Source: Accumulibacter sp. (GTDB lineage: Bacteria; Pseudomonadota; Gammaproteobacteria; Burkholderiales; Rhodocyclaceae). From it: 64,000 bases of DNA. The stretch spans positions 36,317-100,316 of the forward strand of contig NZ_JAPUVI010000108.1 of NCBI RefSeq assembly GCF_029255285.1, read 5' to 3'. The notes beneath the pieces are model-generated. The model saw nothing but the letters and a program-made list of their open reading frames with translations, did not search any database and was not told the origin of the DNA. The translations under genes and the position numbers were made by a program. Shown one piece after another: positions 26,378 through 36,121 of the stretch; position 1 is the stretch's first letter; each line of letters opens with the position of its first letter.

Positions 26378-29218
26378 ATGATGAATCAGCTTTTTGGTAA
26401 CTCCCTCCTCTTTGGTGGCAATGCGCCCTTTGTCGAGGAGTTGTACGAAAATTATCTCGACAATCCCGGTTCGGTTTCCGAACAATGGCGAGACTATTTC
26501 GACAAGCTGGCGCAACTGCCGGGTTACGTGGCTCGCGATGTGCCGCATCTGCCGGTGATCAACGCCTTTGCCGAACAGGCGAGGAAGGGTGGTTACCGCG
26601 CTGCCGCCGTGGCGCCGGTGGACGACAGGAAACAGGTGGGCATTCTGCAGATGATCACGTCCTACCGTTTCATCGGCGATCGCTGGGCCAACCTCGACCC
26701 GCTGAAGCGCACACCGCGTCCGGACGTGCCACAGCTCGACCCGACGTACTACGGTCTCACCGATGCCGACCTGAATACCGTGTTCAACGCGGGCTCTTTC
26801 AAGGGAACACCCGATCACGCCACCTTTGGCCAGATCTACGACGCCCTGAAGGCGACCTACTGCGGATCGATTGGCGTCGAGTACATGTATATCAGCACGG
26901 TCGCCGAAAAGCGATGGATCCAGGACCGTCTCGAACGCATCCATTCAAAGCCGAGCTACACCGCTGAAGAACGCACGCGGATGCTTGAGCGGCTCACCGC
27001 TGCCGAGACGCTCGAGCGCTATCTGCACACACGCTATGTCGGCCAGAAGCGCTTCTCGCTCGAAGGCGGGGAATCGTTGATCGTTTCCATGGATGAGCTG
27101 ATTCGCGTTGCCGGTGCCGGTGGGGTCGACGAGATCGTTGTCGGCATGGCACATCGAGGGCGCCTCAACGTTCTGGTCAATACGCTCGGCAAAGAGCCGG
27201 CGATGCTGTTCGACGAATTCGAAGGCAAGAAGGCGCAGGATCTGACGGCCGGCGACGTCAAGTATCACATGGGCTATTCGTCCGATGTGTCCACGCCGGG
27301 CGGGCCTTGCCATCTGACTCTGGCCTTCAACCCCTCGCACCTCGAAATCGTCAACCCGGTGGTGGTCGGCTCGGTCTACTCTCGGCAGCGGCGTCGCGGC
27401 GAAAAGGGCAAGGACAAGGTGCTGGCTGTCCTGATTCACGGCGATGCAGCAGTCGCCGGTCAGGGGGTCAACCAGGAAACACTCAATTTCGGGCAGACGC
27501 GTGGCTACGGCGTCGGCGGGACCGTGCATATCGTGGTCAATAACCAGATCGGCTTCACCACTTCCGATCCGCGCGACTACCGCTCTTCGTTGTACTGCAC
27601 GGACATCTTCAAGATGGCCGAAGCGCCGATCTTTCACGTCAATGGCGACGACCCGGAAGCGGTCGCGCTGGTGACCAGCATCGCTGTCGACTATCGCCGG
27701 ACGTTCAAGAAGGATGTGGTGGTCGATATTGTCTGCTATCGCAAACTCGGCCACAACGAGCAGGACGAGCCGATGGTCACCCAGCCGCTGATGTACAAGA
27801 AGATTCAGCAACATCCGGGAACGCGCAAACTTTACGCCGACAAGCTGGTTGCCGAGGGCATCCTTTCGGTAGATGGGCCGGACCAGATCATCGCGGACTA
27901 CCGGGCCCATCTCGATCGCGGCGAACTGCTGTATAACCCGGTGCTTGCCGGCTACAAGCACCCGATGACTATCGATTGGACTCCCTTCCTTTCGCCGACC
28001 TACATCGAGACTTGCGACACCAAGGTGCCGATCGCGGAGTTGCAGCGTCTGGCCGAGCGGCTGACGGCGATTCCTCCGAACTTCACGCTGCATAGCCGGG
28101 TCAGAAAGATCATCGACGATCGTCGGCAAATGGGTGAGGGCAAGCTCCCGGTCGACTGGGGAATGGCGGAAAACCTGGCCTACGCCTCGCTTCTCGTTTC
28201 CGGCTACGGGGTTCGCGTTTCGGGTGAGGATGTGGGTCGCAGCACTTTCTTCCATCGCCATGCGGCGCTGCACGACCAGAACCGAGAGCATTGGGACCAG
28301 GGAACCTATTACCCACTGGCGCATCTGCAGGAACGGCAGGGGGGGTTCCAGTGCTTCGACTCGGTGTTGTCGGAGGAAGCGGTTCTTGCCTTCGAGTATG
28401 GCTACACTTCGGCCAATCCCCACGAACTGGTCGTCTGGGAAGCGCAGTTCGGCGATTTCGCCAACGGTGCGCAGGTCGTCATCGACCAGTTCATTGCCTC
28501 GGGTGAGGCCAAGTGGGGTCGCGCCAGCGGACTGGTACTGCTGCTGCCGCACGGCTACGAAGGACAGGGGCCCGAGCACTCGTCGGCGCGCATCGAGCGT
28601 TACATGCAGTTGTGCGCCGAAATGAACATGGAGGTCTGCCAACCGTCGACGCCGGCGCAGGTCTTCCACATGCTGCGCCGCCAGGCGGTGCGCAATCAAC
28701 GCAAGCCCTTGATCGTCTTTTCGCCGAAGTCGTTGCTGCGCCACAAAGATGCGACGTCGACGCTGGAAGAACTGAGCGAAGGCGAGTTTCGGCGCGTCAT
28801 CGGCGAAGTCGATCCGATCAATGCGAAGAAAGTGACCCGTGTGATCTTCTGCTCCGGCAAGGTCTACTACGAACTGATCGCGGCGCGGCAGGAGAAAAAG
28901 GTTTCGCACATTGCGATCGCCCGTCTCGAGCAGTTCTATCCGTTCCCGCAGGAGTCTTTCCAGGAAGAGCTGGCGAAGTACCCGAAGGCGACCGAGGTCG
29001 TCTGGTGCCAGGAAGAACCGCGCAATCAGGGGGCTTGGTACTGGATCGCCTCGCGCCAGCACCTCTCGCGCTCGCTCAGCGACAAGCAGCATCTGCTGCT
29101 CGTCTCGCGGCCGGCGTCGGCTTCCCCGGCTGTCGGCTATTACAGCAAGCACAATGCCCAACAGAAGGCTCTGATCGACTCCGCGTTCGGTGAGATCGAG
29201 TACTACAAACCAGCCTAG
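26378..29218 (+). CDS. sucA: 2-oxoglutarate dehydrogenase E1 component
   Basis: Thiamine-diphosphate-dependent decarboxylase subunit of the 2-oxoglutarate dehydrogenase complex, 946 aa and full length. Recognisable segments are the N-terminal FVEELYENYLDNPGSV, the active-site VVGMAHRGRLNVLVNTLGK and the TPP-binding VLIHGDAAVAGQGVNQETLN. HSSARIERYMQLCAEMNM follows near residue 735. It follows the gltA terminator by about 70 bp, so it must have its own promoter or depend on read-through. Confidence 0.97.
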   Translation: MMNQLFGNSLLFGGNAPFVEELYENYLDNPGSVSEQWRDYFDKLAQLPGYVARDVPHLPVINAFAEQARKGGYRAAAVAPVDDRKQVGILQMITSYRFIGDRWANLDPLKRTPRPDVPQLDPTYYGLTDADLNTVFNAGSFKGTPDHATFGQIYDALKATYCGSIGVEYMYISTVAEKRWIQDRLERIHSKPSYTAEERTRMLERLTAAETLERYLHTRYVGQKRFSLEGGESLIVSMDELIRVAGAGGVDEIVVGMAHRGRLNVLVNTLGKEPAMLFDEFEGKKAQDLTAGDVKYHMGYSSDVSTPGGPCHLTLAFNPSHLEIVNPVVVGSVYSRQRRRGEKGKDKVLAVLIHGDAAVAGQGVNQETLNFGQTRGYGVGGTVHIVVNNQIGFTTSDPRDYRSSLYCTDIFKMAEAPIFHVNGDDPEAVALVTSIAVDYRRTFKKDVVVDIVCYRKLGHNEQDEPMVTQPLMYKKIQQHPGTRKLYADKLVAEGILSVDGPDQIIADYRAHLDRGELLYNPVLAGYKHPMTIDWTPFLSPTYIETCDTKVPIAELQRLAERLTAIPPNFTLHSRVRKIIDDRRQMGEGKLPVDWGMAENLAYASLLVSGYGVRVSGEDVGRSTFFHRHAALHDQNREHWDQGTYYPLAHLQERQGGFQCFDSVLSEEAVLAFEYGYTSANPHELVVWEAQFGDFANGAQVVIDQFIASGEAKWGRASGLVLLLPHGYEGQGPEHSSARIERYMQLCAEMNMEVCQPSTPAQVFHMLRRQAVRNQRKPLIVFSPKSLLRHKDATSTLEELSEGEFRRVIGEVDPINAKKVTRVIFCSGKVYYELIAARQEKKVSHIAIARLEQFYPFPQESFQEELAKYPKATEVVWCQEEPRNQGAWYWIASRQHLSRSLSDKQHLLLVSRPASASPAVGYYSKHNAQQKALIDSAFGEIEYYKPA

Positions 29219-29230
29219 AACGGAGTGAAC

Positions 29231-30475
29231 ATGATCATCGACGTCAAAGTTCCACAGCTTTCCGAATCGGTCGCCGAAGCGACCCTGGTCTCGTGGCACA
29301 AACAGGCTGGCCAAGCCGTGGCGCGGGATGAAAACCTGATCGACATCGAGACCGACAAGGTCGTCCTCGAACTGCCTGCGCCGGATGCCGGTGTGCTGGT
29401 GGAAATCGTCAAGGGTGACGGTGATACGGTCGTCTCGGGTGAGGTCATCGCGCGCATCGACACCGCGGCGCAGGCCGGTGCCGTCGCCGCGCCGCCGGCC
29501 AAGCCGGCCATCGCGAAAGCGGAAGGCGTGGTGGCAGCGGCCGCCACGGCCGGCGCTTTTGCCCTGCCGGCGGCGCGCAAGATCCTTGAGGAGAAAGGCG
29601 TTGCCGTCACCGATGTGGTCGGCAGTGGCCGTGGTGGCCGGGTCACCAAGTCCGATGCGCTGGCGGCACAGCCGCCGGTTGCCAAACCGGCGGCTGCGGC
29701 GCCGGTCGTCGCGCCGCCGGTGGCGGGGCAGCCGGCGCTGGCGCCGGCGCCGGCCGTTGCGGTGCCCTTGGGCGATCGTCCGGAACAGCGTGTGCCGATG
29801 TCACGCTTGCGCGCCCGTGTCGCCGAACGGCTGTTGCAGTCGCAGGCGACCAATGCGATCCTGACCACTTTCAACGAAGTGAACATGGGCCCGATCATGG
29901 CGCTGCGTAAGCAGTACGCCGAACGCTTCGAGAAGGCGCACGGTGTTCGCCTCGGTTTCATGGGCTTCTTCGTCAAGGCGGCCGTGGCTGCCTTGCAGAA
30001 GTTTCCGGTGATCAACGCTTCGGTCGACGGCAATGACATCGTGTATCACGGCTACATCGACATCGGGATTGCCGTCGGCAGTCCGCGCGGCTTGGTCGTG
30101 CCCATCCTGCGCGATGCCGACCAGATGAGCATCGCCGACATCGAGAAGAAGATCGGCGAATTCGGCGCCAAAGCCAAGGACGGCAAGCTGTCGATGGAGG
30201 AGCTGACTGGCGGCACATTTTCGATCTCGAACGGCGGCGTTTTCGGTTCGATGTTGTCAACGCCGATCATCAACCCGCCGCAGTCGGCGATTCTCGGCAT
30301 CCACGCCACCAAGGACCGGCCGGTGGTCGAAAATGGCCAGATCGTCATCCGTCCGATCAACTACCTGGCAATGTCCTACGACCACCGCATCATCGACGGT
30401 CGCGAGGCGGTACTCGGCCTGGTGACGATGAAAGAGGCGCTGGAAGATCCGGCCCGCCTCCTGCTCGGCGTTTAA
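29231..30475 (+). CDS. sucB: Dihydrolipoyl succinyltransferase (E2 of 2-oxoglutarate dehydrogenase)
   Basis: The 414-aa core enzyme carries one lipoyl domain (residues 1-75, modified lysine in [12 protein letters not shown]). A peripheral subunit-binding domain follows (about 105-145, [14 protein letters not shown]), then an Ala/Pro-rich flexible linker and the C-terminal catalytic domain with [13 protein letters not shown]. The ATG at 29231 is preferred over the GTG at 29225, which lies inside the GGAG site. Starts 12 bp after sucA. Confidence 0.96.
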   Translation: MIIDVKVPQLSESVAEATLVSWHKQAGQAVARDENLIDIETDKVVLELPAPDAGVLVEIVKGDGDTVVSGEVIARIDTAAQAGAVAAPPAKPAIAKAEGVVAAAATAGAFALPAARKILEEKGVAVTDVVGSGRGGRVTKSDALAAQPPVAKPAAAAPVVAPPVAGQPALAPAPAVAVPLGDRPEQRVPMSRLRARVAERLLQSQATNAILTTFNEVNMGPIMALRKQYAERFEKAHGVRLGFMGFFVKAAVAALQKFPVINASVDGNDIVYHGYIDIGIAVGSPRGLVVPILRDADQMSIADIEKKIGEFGAKAKDGKLSMEELTGGTFSISNGGVFGSMLSTPIINPPQSAILGIHATKDRPVVENGQIVIRPINYLAMSYDHRIIDGREAVLGLVTMKEALEDPARLLLGV

Positions 30476-30567
30476 CCACTCGGATCCGAGGCACGGAGAC
30501 GTGGAGGATTCGTTCCGTGAGAGATCCGGGTCTGCGTGTCTCTGCGGTCAGAAAGGGAAGAAATATC

Positions 30568-32004
30568 ATGTCCAAGCAATTTGACGTTCTCGTTGTCGGA
30601 GCCGGCCCAGGTGGCTATGTCGCGGCCATCCGGGCGGCGCAACTCGGGTTTCAGGTCGCCTGCTGCGAATCGAACCCTTACGCCGACCCCAAAGGCGAAC
30701 CGCGTCTCGGCGGCACCTGTCTCAACGTCGGTTGCATTCCTTCGAAGGCATTGCTGCACACCTCGCATCTCTTCGAGGAAGTGGGGCACAATTTTGCCGA
30801 ACAGGGGATTTGTGTCGGTGCTCCGATCATCGATGTGGCGCGGATGACCGGCCGCAAGAACGCCATCGTCAAGCAGTTGACCAGCGGCATCAAGAGCCTG
30901 TTCAAGAAGAACAAGATCACCCTGCTCAACGGGCACGGCGCCTTCGTCGGCCGCAAGAGTTCCGGCGAAGGCGAGGTGTGGCAGTTCCGAGTCGGCCAGG
31001 AACTTGTCGAGGCGAAGCAAGTGATTGTCGCTACTGGCTCGAAGGCGCGTCACCTGCCCGGTGTGCCGGTGGACAACGAGATCGTTTGTGACAACGTCGG
31101 TGCGCTGGACATCGACGCGGTACCGAAAAGACTTGCCGTCATCGGTGCCGGCGTCATTGGTCTCGAAATGGGTAGCGTCTGGCGTCGCCTGGGTTCCGAA
31201 GTGACGATTCTCGAGGCTCTGCCGGAGTTTCTTTCGGTGGCCGATGTCGATGTCGCCAAGGAGGCGGCCAAGGTATTCGCCAAGCAGGGACTGAAGATCA
31301 TCACCGGTATCGAAATCGGCGACGTCAAAGTTTCCCAGAAAGGCGTCTCGATCGACTACGCCGACAAGGACGGCAACCCGCAGAAGCTCGATGCCGATCG
31401 TCTGATCGTCTCGATCGGTCGCATCCCGAACACCGATGGCCTGAATGCCGACAAAGTCGGCCTGCAGCTCAACGAGCGCGGGCAGATCGAGGTCGATGCG
31501 CATTGCCGGACCAACCTGCCTGGCGTGTGGGCGGTCGGCGATGTCGTGGCCGGGCCGATGCTGGCGCACAAAGCGATGGAGGAAGGCGTGATGGTTGCCG
31601 AAATGATGGCTGGCCAGTCCGGTCATTGCAACTTCGACACCATTCCCTGGGTGATCTATACCAGTCCCGAGATTGCCTGGGTGGGCAAGACCGAGCAACA
31701 ACTGAAGTCAGCCGGTGTCGCCTACAAGGTTGGCAAGATTCCTTTCGCCGCCAATGGCCGCGCTCTGGGCATGGGCGACCCGACCGGCTTCGTCAAGCTG
31801 CTGGCCTGCGCCGAAACCGACCGCATTCTCGGCCTGCACATCATCGGCGCCAACGCCTCGGAACTGATCTCGGAAGGGGTGGTGGCGATGGAGTTCGGTG
31901 CCGCTTCCGAAGATCTGGCGCGTATCTGCCACGCGCACCCGACGCTCTCGGAAGTCGTCCATGAAGCGGCTCTGGCCTGCGACAAGCGGCCCCTGCACTT
32001 CTAG
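30568..32004 (+). CDS. lpd: Dihydrolipoyl dehydrogenase (E3)
   Basis: FAD- and NAD-dependent reoxidation of the lipoyl group of the E2 subunit; 478 aa. The FAD motif is [19 protein letters not shown], the redox-active disulfide is in [19 protein letters not shown], and the C-terminal catalytic histidine is in [16 protein letters not shown]. The ATG at 30568 is chosen from protein conservation; an open frame from 30517 adds 17 atypical residues. Third gene of sucA-sucB-lpd. Confidence 0.96.
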   Translation: MSKQFDVLVVGAGPGGYVAAIRAAQLGFQVACCESNPYADPKGEPRLGGTCLNVGCIPSKALLHTSHLFEEVGHNFAEQGICVGAPIIDVARMTGRKNAIVKQLTSGIKSLFKKNKITLLNGHGAFVGRKSSGEGEVWQFRVGQELVEAKQVIVATGSKARHLPGVPVDNEIVCDNVGALDIDAVPKRLAVIGAGVIGLEMGSVWRRLGSEVTILEALPEFLSVADVDVAKEAAKVFAKQGLKIITGIEIGDVKVSQKGVSIDYADKDGNPQKLDADRLIVSIGRIPNTDGLNADKVGLQLNERGQIEVDAHCRTNLPGVWAVGDVVAGPMLAHKAMEEGVMVAEMMAGQSGHCNFDTIPWVIYTSPEIAWVGKTEQQLKSAGVAYKVGKIPFAANGRALGMGDPTGFVKLLACAETDRILGLHIIGANASELISEGVVAMEFGAASEDLARICHAHPTLSEVVHEAALACDKRPLHF

Positions 32005-32274
32005 GCGGCGAGCCCACCGCAAGACGCCGGCTGTTGAATTCGAGTTGGATCGGACGCCGGCGGACGACTCACGTCAGAGCGGCGGCATGACGAGTGAGCC
32101 GTCAATCTTTCTGGCTGGAAACAGTCAGCCCCTGGGCGGCGCCCGCTGGACCCGGGGGAAAGGTTTTCAGCGGACGTCGCTGCGCCCGACAAGGACGACG
32201 GTTTTGCATTTTGCCGGTGACTTGTCGATGGCCGCTCGCGCCGATCTCAGCCGACGGCGCGCCTTTTCGCCACG

Positions 32275-32907
32275 CTAGTCGCCGCAGAAAGGGTTGCTGC
32301 GGCGCTCGGCACCGAAGGTCGACATCGGCCCGTGGCCGGGAATGAAGGCGACATCGCTGCCGAGTGGCCAGAGGCGTTGCTGGATAGACGAAATCAGCGT
32401 GTCGAAGTCGCCCTTGGGGAAGTCGGTGCGGCCGATCGAGCCCTGAAACAGGACATCGCCGACGACCGCCAAGCGCCCCGGCTGGTAGAAGAACACCACG
32501 TGCCCCGGCGTATGCCCGGGGCAGTGCAGGACGTCCAGTTCGACCTTGCCGAAACTCACCTTGTCGCCTTGCTCAAGCCAACGGTCGGGAGTGAAAGCGC
32601 GCACGTTGGCGAAGCCGAACATCTTGCTCTGTGCCGGCATCCCGTCGATCCAGAATTTGTCCTCGCGCTGTGGGCCTTCGATCGGCAGCGACAGGCGTTC
32701 AGCCAGGTCGGCGACTGCACCGGCATGGTCGATATGCCCGTGGGTAACCAGGATCTTCTCCAATGTCACCCCGTTCGCTTCGACCACGCGCAGGATGCGC
32801 GACAGGTCGCCGCCGGGATCGACGACCGCACCGAGCCGGCTCTGTTCGCACCACAGCAGGCTGCAGTTCTGTTCGAAGGGTGTGACCGGGATGATCTGGT
32901 ATTTCAT
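32275..32907 (-). CDS. MBL-fold metallo-hydrolase (glyoxalase II-like, YcbL type)
   Basis: The 210-aa predicted dinuclear metal hydrolase has the HxHxDH motif in [12 protein letters not shown]. Other metal ligands are in [29 protein letters not shown] and [18 protein letters not shown]. The last is characteristic of the small glyoxalase II subgroup represented by Salmonella/E. coli YcbL. It may hydrolyse S-lactoylglutathione or a related thioester; substrate unproven. Convergent with lpd across about 270 bp in which no credible gene was seen. Confidence 0.9.
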   Translation of the reverse strand: MKYQIIPVTPFEQNCSLLWCEQSRLGAVVDPGGDLSRILRVVEANGVTLEKILVTHGHIDHAGAVADLAERLSLPIEGPQREDKFWIDGMPAQSKMFGFANVRAFTPDRWLEQGDKVSFGKVELDVLHCPGHTPGHVVFFYQPGRLAVVGDVLFQGSIGRTDFPKGDFDTLISSIQQRLWPLGSDVAFIPGHGPMSTFGAERRSNPFCGD

Positions 32908-33071
32908 GGTTTGCGTTTCGGCCGGGGTCGATTCGGAAGAGCCCGAAGTATAACAGAGCGGCGCCGTCGACCACCGCCGCGGGTGTCGGAGCAAATCCCG
33001 GCCTCCCCGCGGTGGCCGGCCAGCGGATCATGGGGCGTCCGGCGGCGGCCGCCTTTCCCGACGCTGCGGGG

Positions 33072-33305
33072 TCACTTCAGCGCCGACAGAGGTGCCCCAT
33101 AGTTGATGTGAAAGGCCTGACCGTCAACGACCAGCGCGGGAACGGACTGGACGCCGAGTCTTTCGGCCTCGGCCACGCGTGCCGTATCTTGCCCCAGGTG
33201 GACCACTTCGACCTCGTAGCGCGCGGGATCGAGAGCCCCGATAAACTGCTGCTCGGCAGCGACACAGACCGGGCAACCGGCATGAAAGAAAATGGCTTGG
33301 CTCAT
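33072..33305 (-). CDS. Small thioredoxin/glutaredoxin-like protein
   Basis: A 77-aa thioredoxin-fold protein with an N-terminal redox pair in FFHAGCPVCVAAEQQF and a cis-proline context in LGVQSVPALVVDG. It is shorter than thioredoxin, close to glutaredoxin size. AAAGGAG lies about 6 nt upstream of the ATG. It is divergent from a cysteine-containing MarR regulator, with a perfect palindrome between them, which points to redox- or thiol-linked control. Confidence 0.85.
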   Translation of the reverse strand: MSQAIFFHAGCPVCVAAEQQFIGALDPARYEVEVVHLGQDTARVAEAERLGVQSVPALVVDGQAFHINYGAPLSALK

Positions 33306-33329
33306 GGCGTTCTCCTTTGAGTAAATGAG

Positions 33330-33356
33330 CTATATGTATCGAGTCGATACATATAG
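33330..33356. promoter_or_regulatory. 27-bp perfect palindrome between trx-like gene and MarR regulator
   Basis: The arms are CTATATGTATCGA and its exact reverse complement TCGATACATATAG around a single central G. The site lies 25 bp upstream of the thioredoxin-like start and 61 bp upstream of the MarR start. An additional half-site-like CGATACAT occurs at 33402-33409. MarR dimers bind palindromes of this kind and usually autoregulate, so this is a strong operator candidate for the adjacent regulator. Confidence 0.75.
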
Positions 33357-33416
33357 AACTGTAGCGCTTGGCCGACCGGCTTGTCAAGGCACGCTTCGAG
33401 ACGATACATTAGCGTT

Positions 33417-33995
33417 ATGACTCCGACCGTGTTCGTCTTCGAACGTCTGGCCGCGCTGATCCACCAACTGGTGCGCGACGACGCGGCACATCACGGGTTA
33501 CTGCCGGTGCATCGGCAAGTCCTCGGCTATCTGGCGCAGGCCAATCGTTACAGTGACCTCCCGATCGCCGTGGCGGACTACCTTGGCATCACCCGCGGGA
33601 CCGTTTCTCAAACGCTGGCTGTTCTCGAACGGAAAGGGCTGATCGTCAGAAAAGCCGACGAGCGGCACGGCAAGCGCGTTCACCTCCGTCTGAGTGCGGC
33701 CGGCGAAGCGGTTTTGCAGGCCGGTTGGCCGTGCCGGCTCGAACAGGTTCTGGCGGCGTCCGGGGTAGACCCGCAGACCTTCGAAAAGGAACTGCGCGGA
33801 GTGCTGAATGCTTTGCAGCGTTTGAACGGCAATCAGGCTTTCGGGCAGTGCCGGTACTGCGCACATTTTCTCGCGGCCGACGGTGAGCAGCACTGCGGAC
33901 TGACGGGCGAAACCCTGGCCACCGAGCAGACGATCAAGATCTGTCGCGAATGGACCGCGCCCCAGACCGCGGCCGGCATCACCGTAGACACCTGA
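33417..33995 (+). CDS. MarR-family transcriptional regulator with C-terminal cysteine cluster
   Basis: The 192-aa regulator has a winged helix (about residues 25-110; IAVADYLGITRGTVSQTLAVL is the recognition region and DERHGKRVHLRL the wing). The last 50 residues hold four cysteines (QCRYC, QHCGLTG, IKICREW), an arrangement suited to metal binding or thiol sensing. The ATG at 33417 gives a typical start; an in-frame codon at 33381 would lie close to the operator. Divergent from the thioredoxin-like gene. Confidence 0.88.
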   Translation: MTPTVFVFERLAALIHQLVRDDAAHHGLLPVHRQVLGYLAQANRYSDLPIAVADYLGITRGTVSQTLAVLERKGLIVRKADERHGKRVHLRLSAAGEAVLQAGWPCRLEQVLAASGVDPQTFEKELRGVLNALQRLNGNQAFGQCRYCAHFLAADGEQHCGLTGETLATEQTIKICREWTAPQTAAGITVDT

Positions 33996-34003
33996 GGCCA
34001 CGC

Positions 34004-34636
34004 ATGTCGGCCGAGTCCCGTGGCGGCGCGCGTCGGTGCCTTCCGTTGGCCGCCCTTCTGGCCTTGAGCCTCGCCAATGGCGCTGCTGCGCAGAGCCCAG
34101 GGCAGGTCGAAGTAGTGCTCGACGGCGAACTTTATGTCGTACGTGCCAGCGCACAGGTGGCAGCCGACCAGCGCGTCGTCTGGGAGACCTTGACCGATTA
34201 TGGGCGTTTGCGAGAGTTCGTCCCCGGCGTGACGCAGGCACGTGTTCTTTGGCGCAGCGGCAACCATCTCACGATCGAGCAGATTGGCGTGTTTTCGGTG
34301 GTCGTGCTGGACCTTCCGGTCAAGCTTCGCCTGGCCGTCCAGCACACACCCTATACCAATGTCCTGGCACGTCTGGTAACGGCGCCGCTGGAGGTTGGCG
34401 AGTCGACGCTGCGCAGCTTTACCGGTCGCTACAGTCTGACCCCGATCATTCTGCCGCAGGGTCCCGGGGTGCGCCTGGACTACGACGCGAGCTTCGCGTT
34501 GGCGCAGCCGCTGCCGCCGATCATCGGTTCCCTGTTCGGCATCCATGCCGTGCGGCGCACCATGCACGAACAGTTCGGTGCCATGCTGCGCGAGATCGAG
34601 CGGCGCCAGGCGGCGGCCGGAGAGCGCGACGGGTGA
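34004..34636 (+). CDS. Exported SRPBCC (START-like) domain protein
   Basis: A 210-aa protein with an N-terminal signal peptide (basic start, then LPLAALLALSLANGAAAQ with cleavage probably after AAA). The rest is a polyketide-cyclase/START-like ligand-binding fold, with VWETLTDYGRLREFVPGV near residue 60 and a C-terminal amphipathic helix. Such proteins bind lipids or small hydrophobic molecules; the ligand is unknown. It overlaps the following lipoprotein gene by 4 bp, so the two probably work together in the periplasm. Confidence 0.85.
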   Translation: MSAESRGGARRCLPLAALLALSLANGAAAQSPGQVEVVLDGELYVVRASAQVAADQRVVWETLTDYGRLREFVPGVTQARVLWRSGNHLTIEQIGVFSVVVLDLPVKLRLAVQHTPYTNVLARLVTAPLEVGESTLRSFTGRYSLTPIILPQGPGVRLDYDASFALAQPLPPIIGSLFGIHAVRRTMHEQFGAMLREIERRQAAAGERDG

Positions 34637-36087
34637 GGCGCTGGTGGTCGCCGCTGCTCACCTGCCTGGCACTCGCCGGCTGCCTCGCTATGGATCCCTA
34701 TGCGGCGTTGCCCATTGCCCAGTACCTGCCACGTGACGACCCGGTCGGCGATTGCGCGCGCTTGTTTCGGCACAGCGACGCGCTGATTGAGGCGGCTGAC
34801 ACGCGCGACGTCCAAACGCCGCGCGTGTCGGGTTTTCCCTATCTGCGCGTCGATCGCACGTTGGCTGCCCTGGCGCCGCAAACGGCTGTCGAGCCGCACC
34901 AGGCAGCGGCCTGGCGGGACGCGTTGGCGGCGCTTGACGAGTCGTCGCGGCGCCTCGAGTTGCGAAACGCCGGTCACGAAGACGCGGCCACTGGCCAGGC
35001 GCTGGACGATTGCCGGCGCCGACTGGCGACAGCCGATCTCCAACAACTGCCGGTGCTACGCGACGCCGCGCAGGTGCCCGACGACTACTCGTTGACGGCA
35101 CGCGTGCTGGGTCTCTATCCGCTGACCCGTTACGTCTTTGCGGCCGGAATCCGGCGTTGGCAGCACGGCACGCTGGCCGACTTCGTTGCCCATTCCGATG
35201 CCGATCCATGGGCCGATCGGCGACGCCGGCGCTACGTCGCCGGTCCGTCGCCGGCCACCCTGCCGACGCCGGGCAGCGCGCCGGAACTGGGTCTGCCGGA
35301 TGTTGCACCGGCTGACCTGGCCGCTCTGCTTACCCGCCACGCGCCCGTCCTGGCGATCGAAACCGCCAGCGACGACGATCGGCCGGGGGCGCTCGTCTGG
35401 CGACCGGAAGCGGGACGCTTGCGGATCGATGTTGCCGTCGACCGGCCGGTGCTCTACGTGCGCCGCGGCTACACCCGCATCGGGGAGCGCTGGCTGCTGC
35501 AGCTCAGCTACACCACCTGGTTTGCCGCCCGCCCGTCGATGTCGCCGATCGACCTCCTCGCCGGTCGGCTCGACGGACTGCTGTGGCGTGTCACTTTGGC
35601 CGAAGATGGCAGTGCGCTGGTCTACGATACGATCCATCCCTGTGGCTGTTATCATCTCTTCCTGCCGACTGAGCGACTGTCGGTGCGGCGACAGCCCGAA
35701 ACCCTGGACGAAGGTCTTTTCGTGCCGCAGACGATGCGTTCGCCGGCGGCCGATGAACGCATCGTCCTGAAAGTCGCCGCCGGGTCGCATTACCTCCAGC
35801 GAGTGGATATCGAGACCGCGCCTGGCAATGAGTCTCTCGCGCTGGAATTGCGCGACGACGATGAACTGCGTTCTCTGCCGCTGCCCGGTGGCGGACGGCG
35901 AAGCGCTTTCGGGGCGGATGGGTTGATCGCCGGCAGTGAGCGCCTCGAGCGTTATTTCTTCTGGCCGATGGGTATTGCCAGTGCCGGCCAGATGCGACAA
36001 TGGGGGCGCCACGCGACAGCATTTGTCGGGCGGCGCCATTTCGACGACCCGTTGCTTTTCGATCGCTACTTCCAGCTTCCGCCGTGA
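34633..36087 (+). CDS. Large predicted lipoprotein of unknown function
   Basis: The 484-aa product starts with GTG inside the SRPBCC gene stop (GTGA overlap). The N-terminus is a lipoprotein signal with lipobox LAGC (residues 14-17). No known domain was recognised. Notable segments are VDRPVLYVRRGYTRIGERW, QLSYTTWFAARP, YDTIHPCGCYHLFLPTE and RYFFWPMGIASAGQMRQWGR, which look like conserved catalytic or binding motifs rather than repeats. Function cannot be named. Confidence 0.8.
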   Translation: MRRWWSPLLTCLALAGCLAMDPYAALPIAQYLPRDDPVGDCARLFRHSDALIEAADTRDVQTPRVSGFPYLRVDRTLAALAPQTAVEPHQAAAWRDALAALDESSRRLELRNAGHEDAATGQALDDCRRRLATADLQQLPVLRDAAQVPDDYSLTARVLGLYPLTRYVFAAGIRRWQHGTLADFVAHSDADPWADRRRRRYVAGPSPATLPTPGSAPELGLPDVAPADLAALLTRHAPVLAIETASDDDRPGALVWRPEAGRLRIDVAVDRPVLYVRRGYTRIGERWLLQLSYTTWFAARPSMSPIDLLAGRLDGLLWRVTLAEDGSALVYDTIHPCGCYHLFLPTERLSVRRQPETLDEGLFVPQTMRSPAADERIVLKVAAGSHYLQRVDIETAPGNESLALELRDDDELRSLPLPGGGRRSAFGADGLIAGSERLERYFFWPMGIASAGQMRQWGRHATAFVGRRHFDDPLLFDRYFQLPP

Positions 36088-36121
36088 ATCGCCAGCCAGC
36101 CGCCAACCGCCCGACTTCCCC

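Noticed and set aside
26945-29314. Open frame of nearly 800 codons antisense to sucA
   Set aside because: High-GC genes often have long open antisense frames. The translation is Arg/Asp/Val-rich with no motif, while the sense strand encodes a full sucA.
32005-32274. Open frame from 32087 (63 codons) between lpd and the MBL hydrolase
   Set aside because: No ribosome-binding site, no motif, and it runs into the convergent gene. Treated as intergenic.
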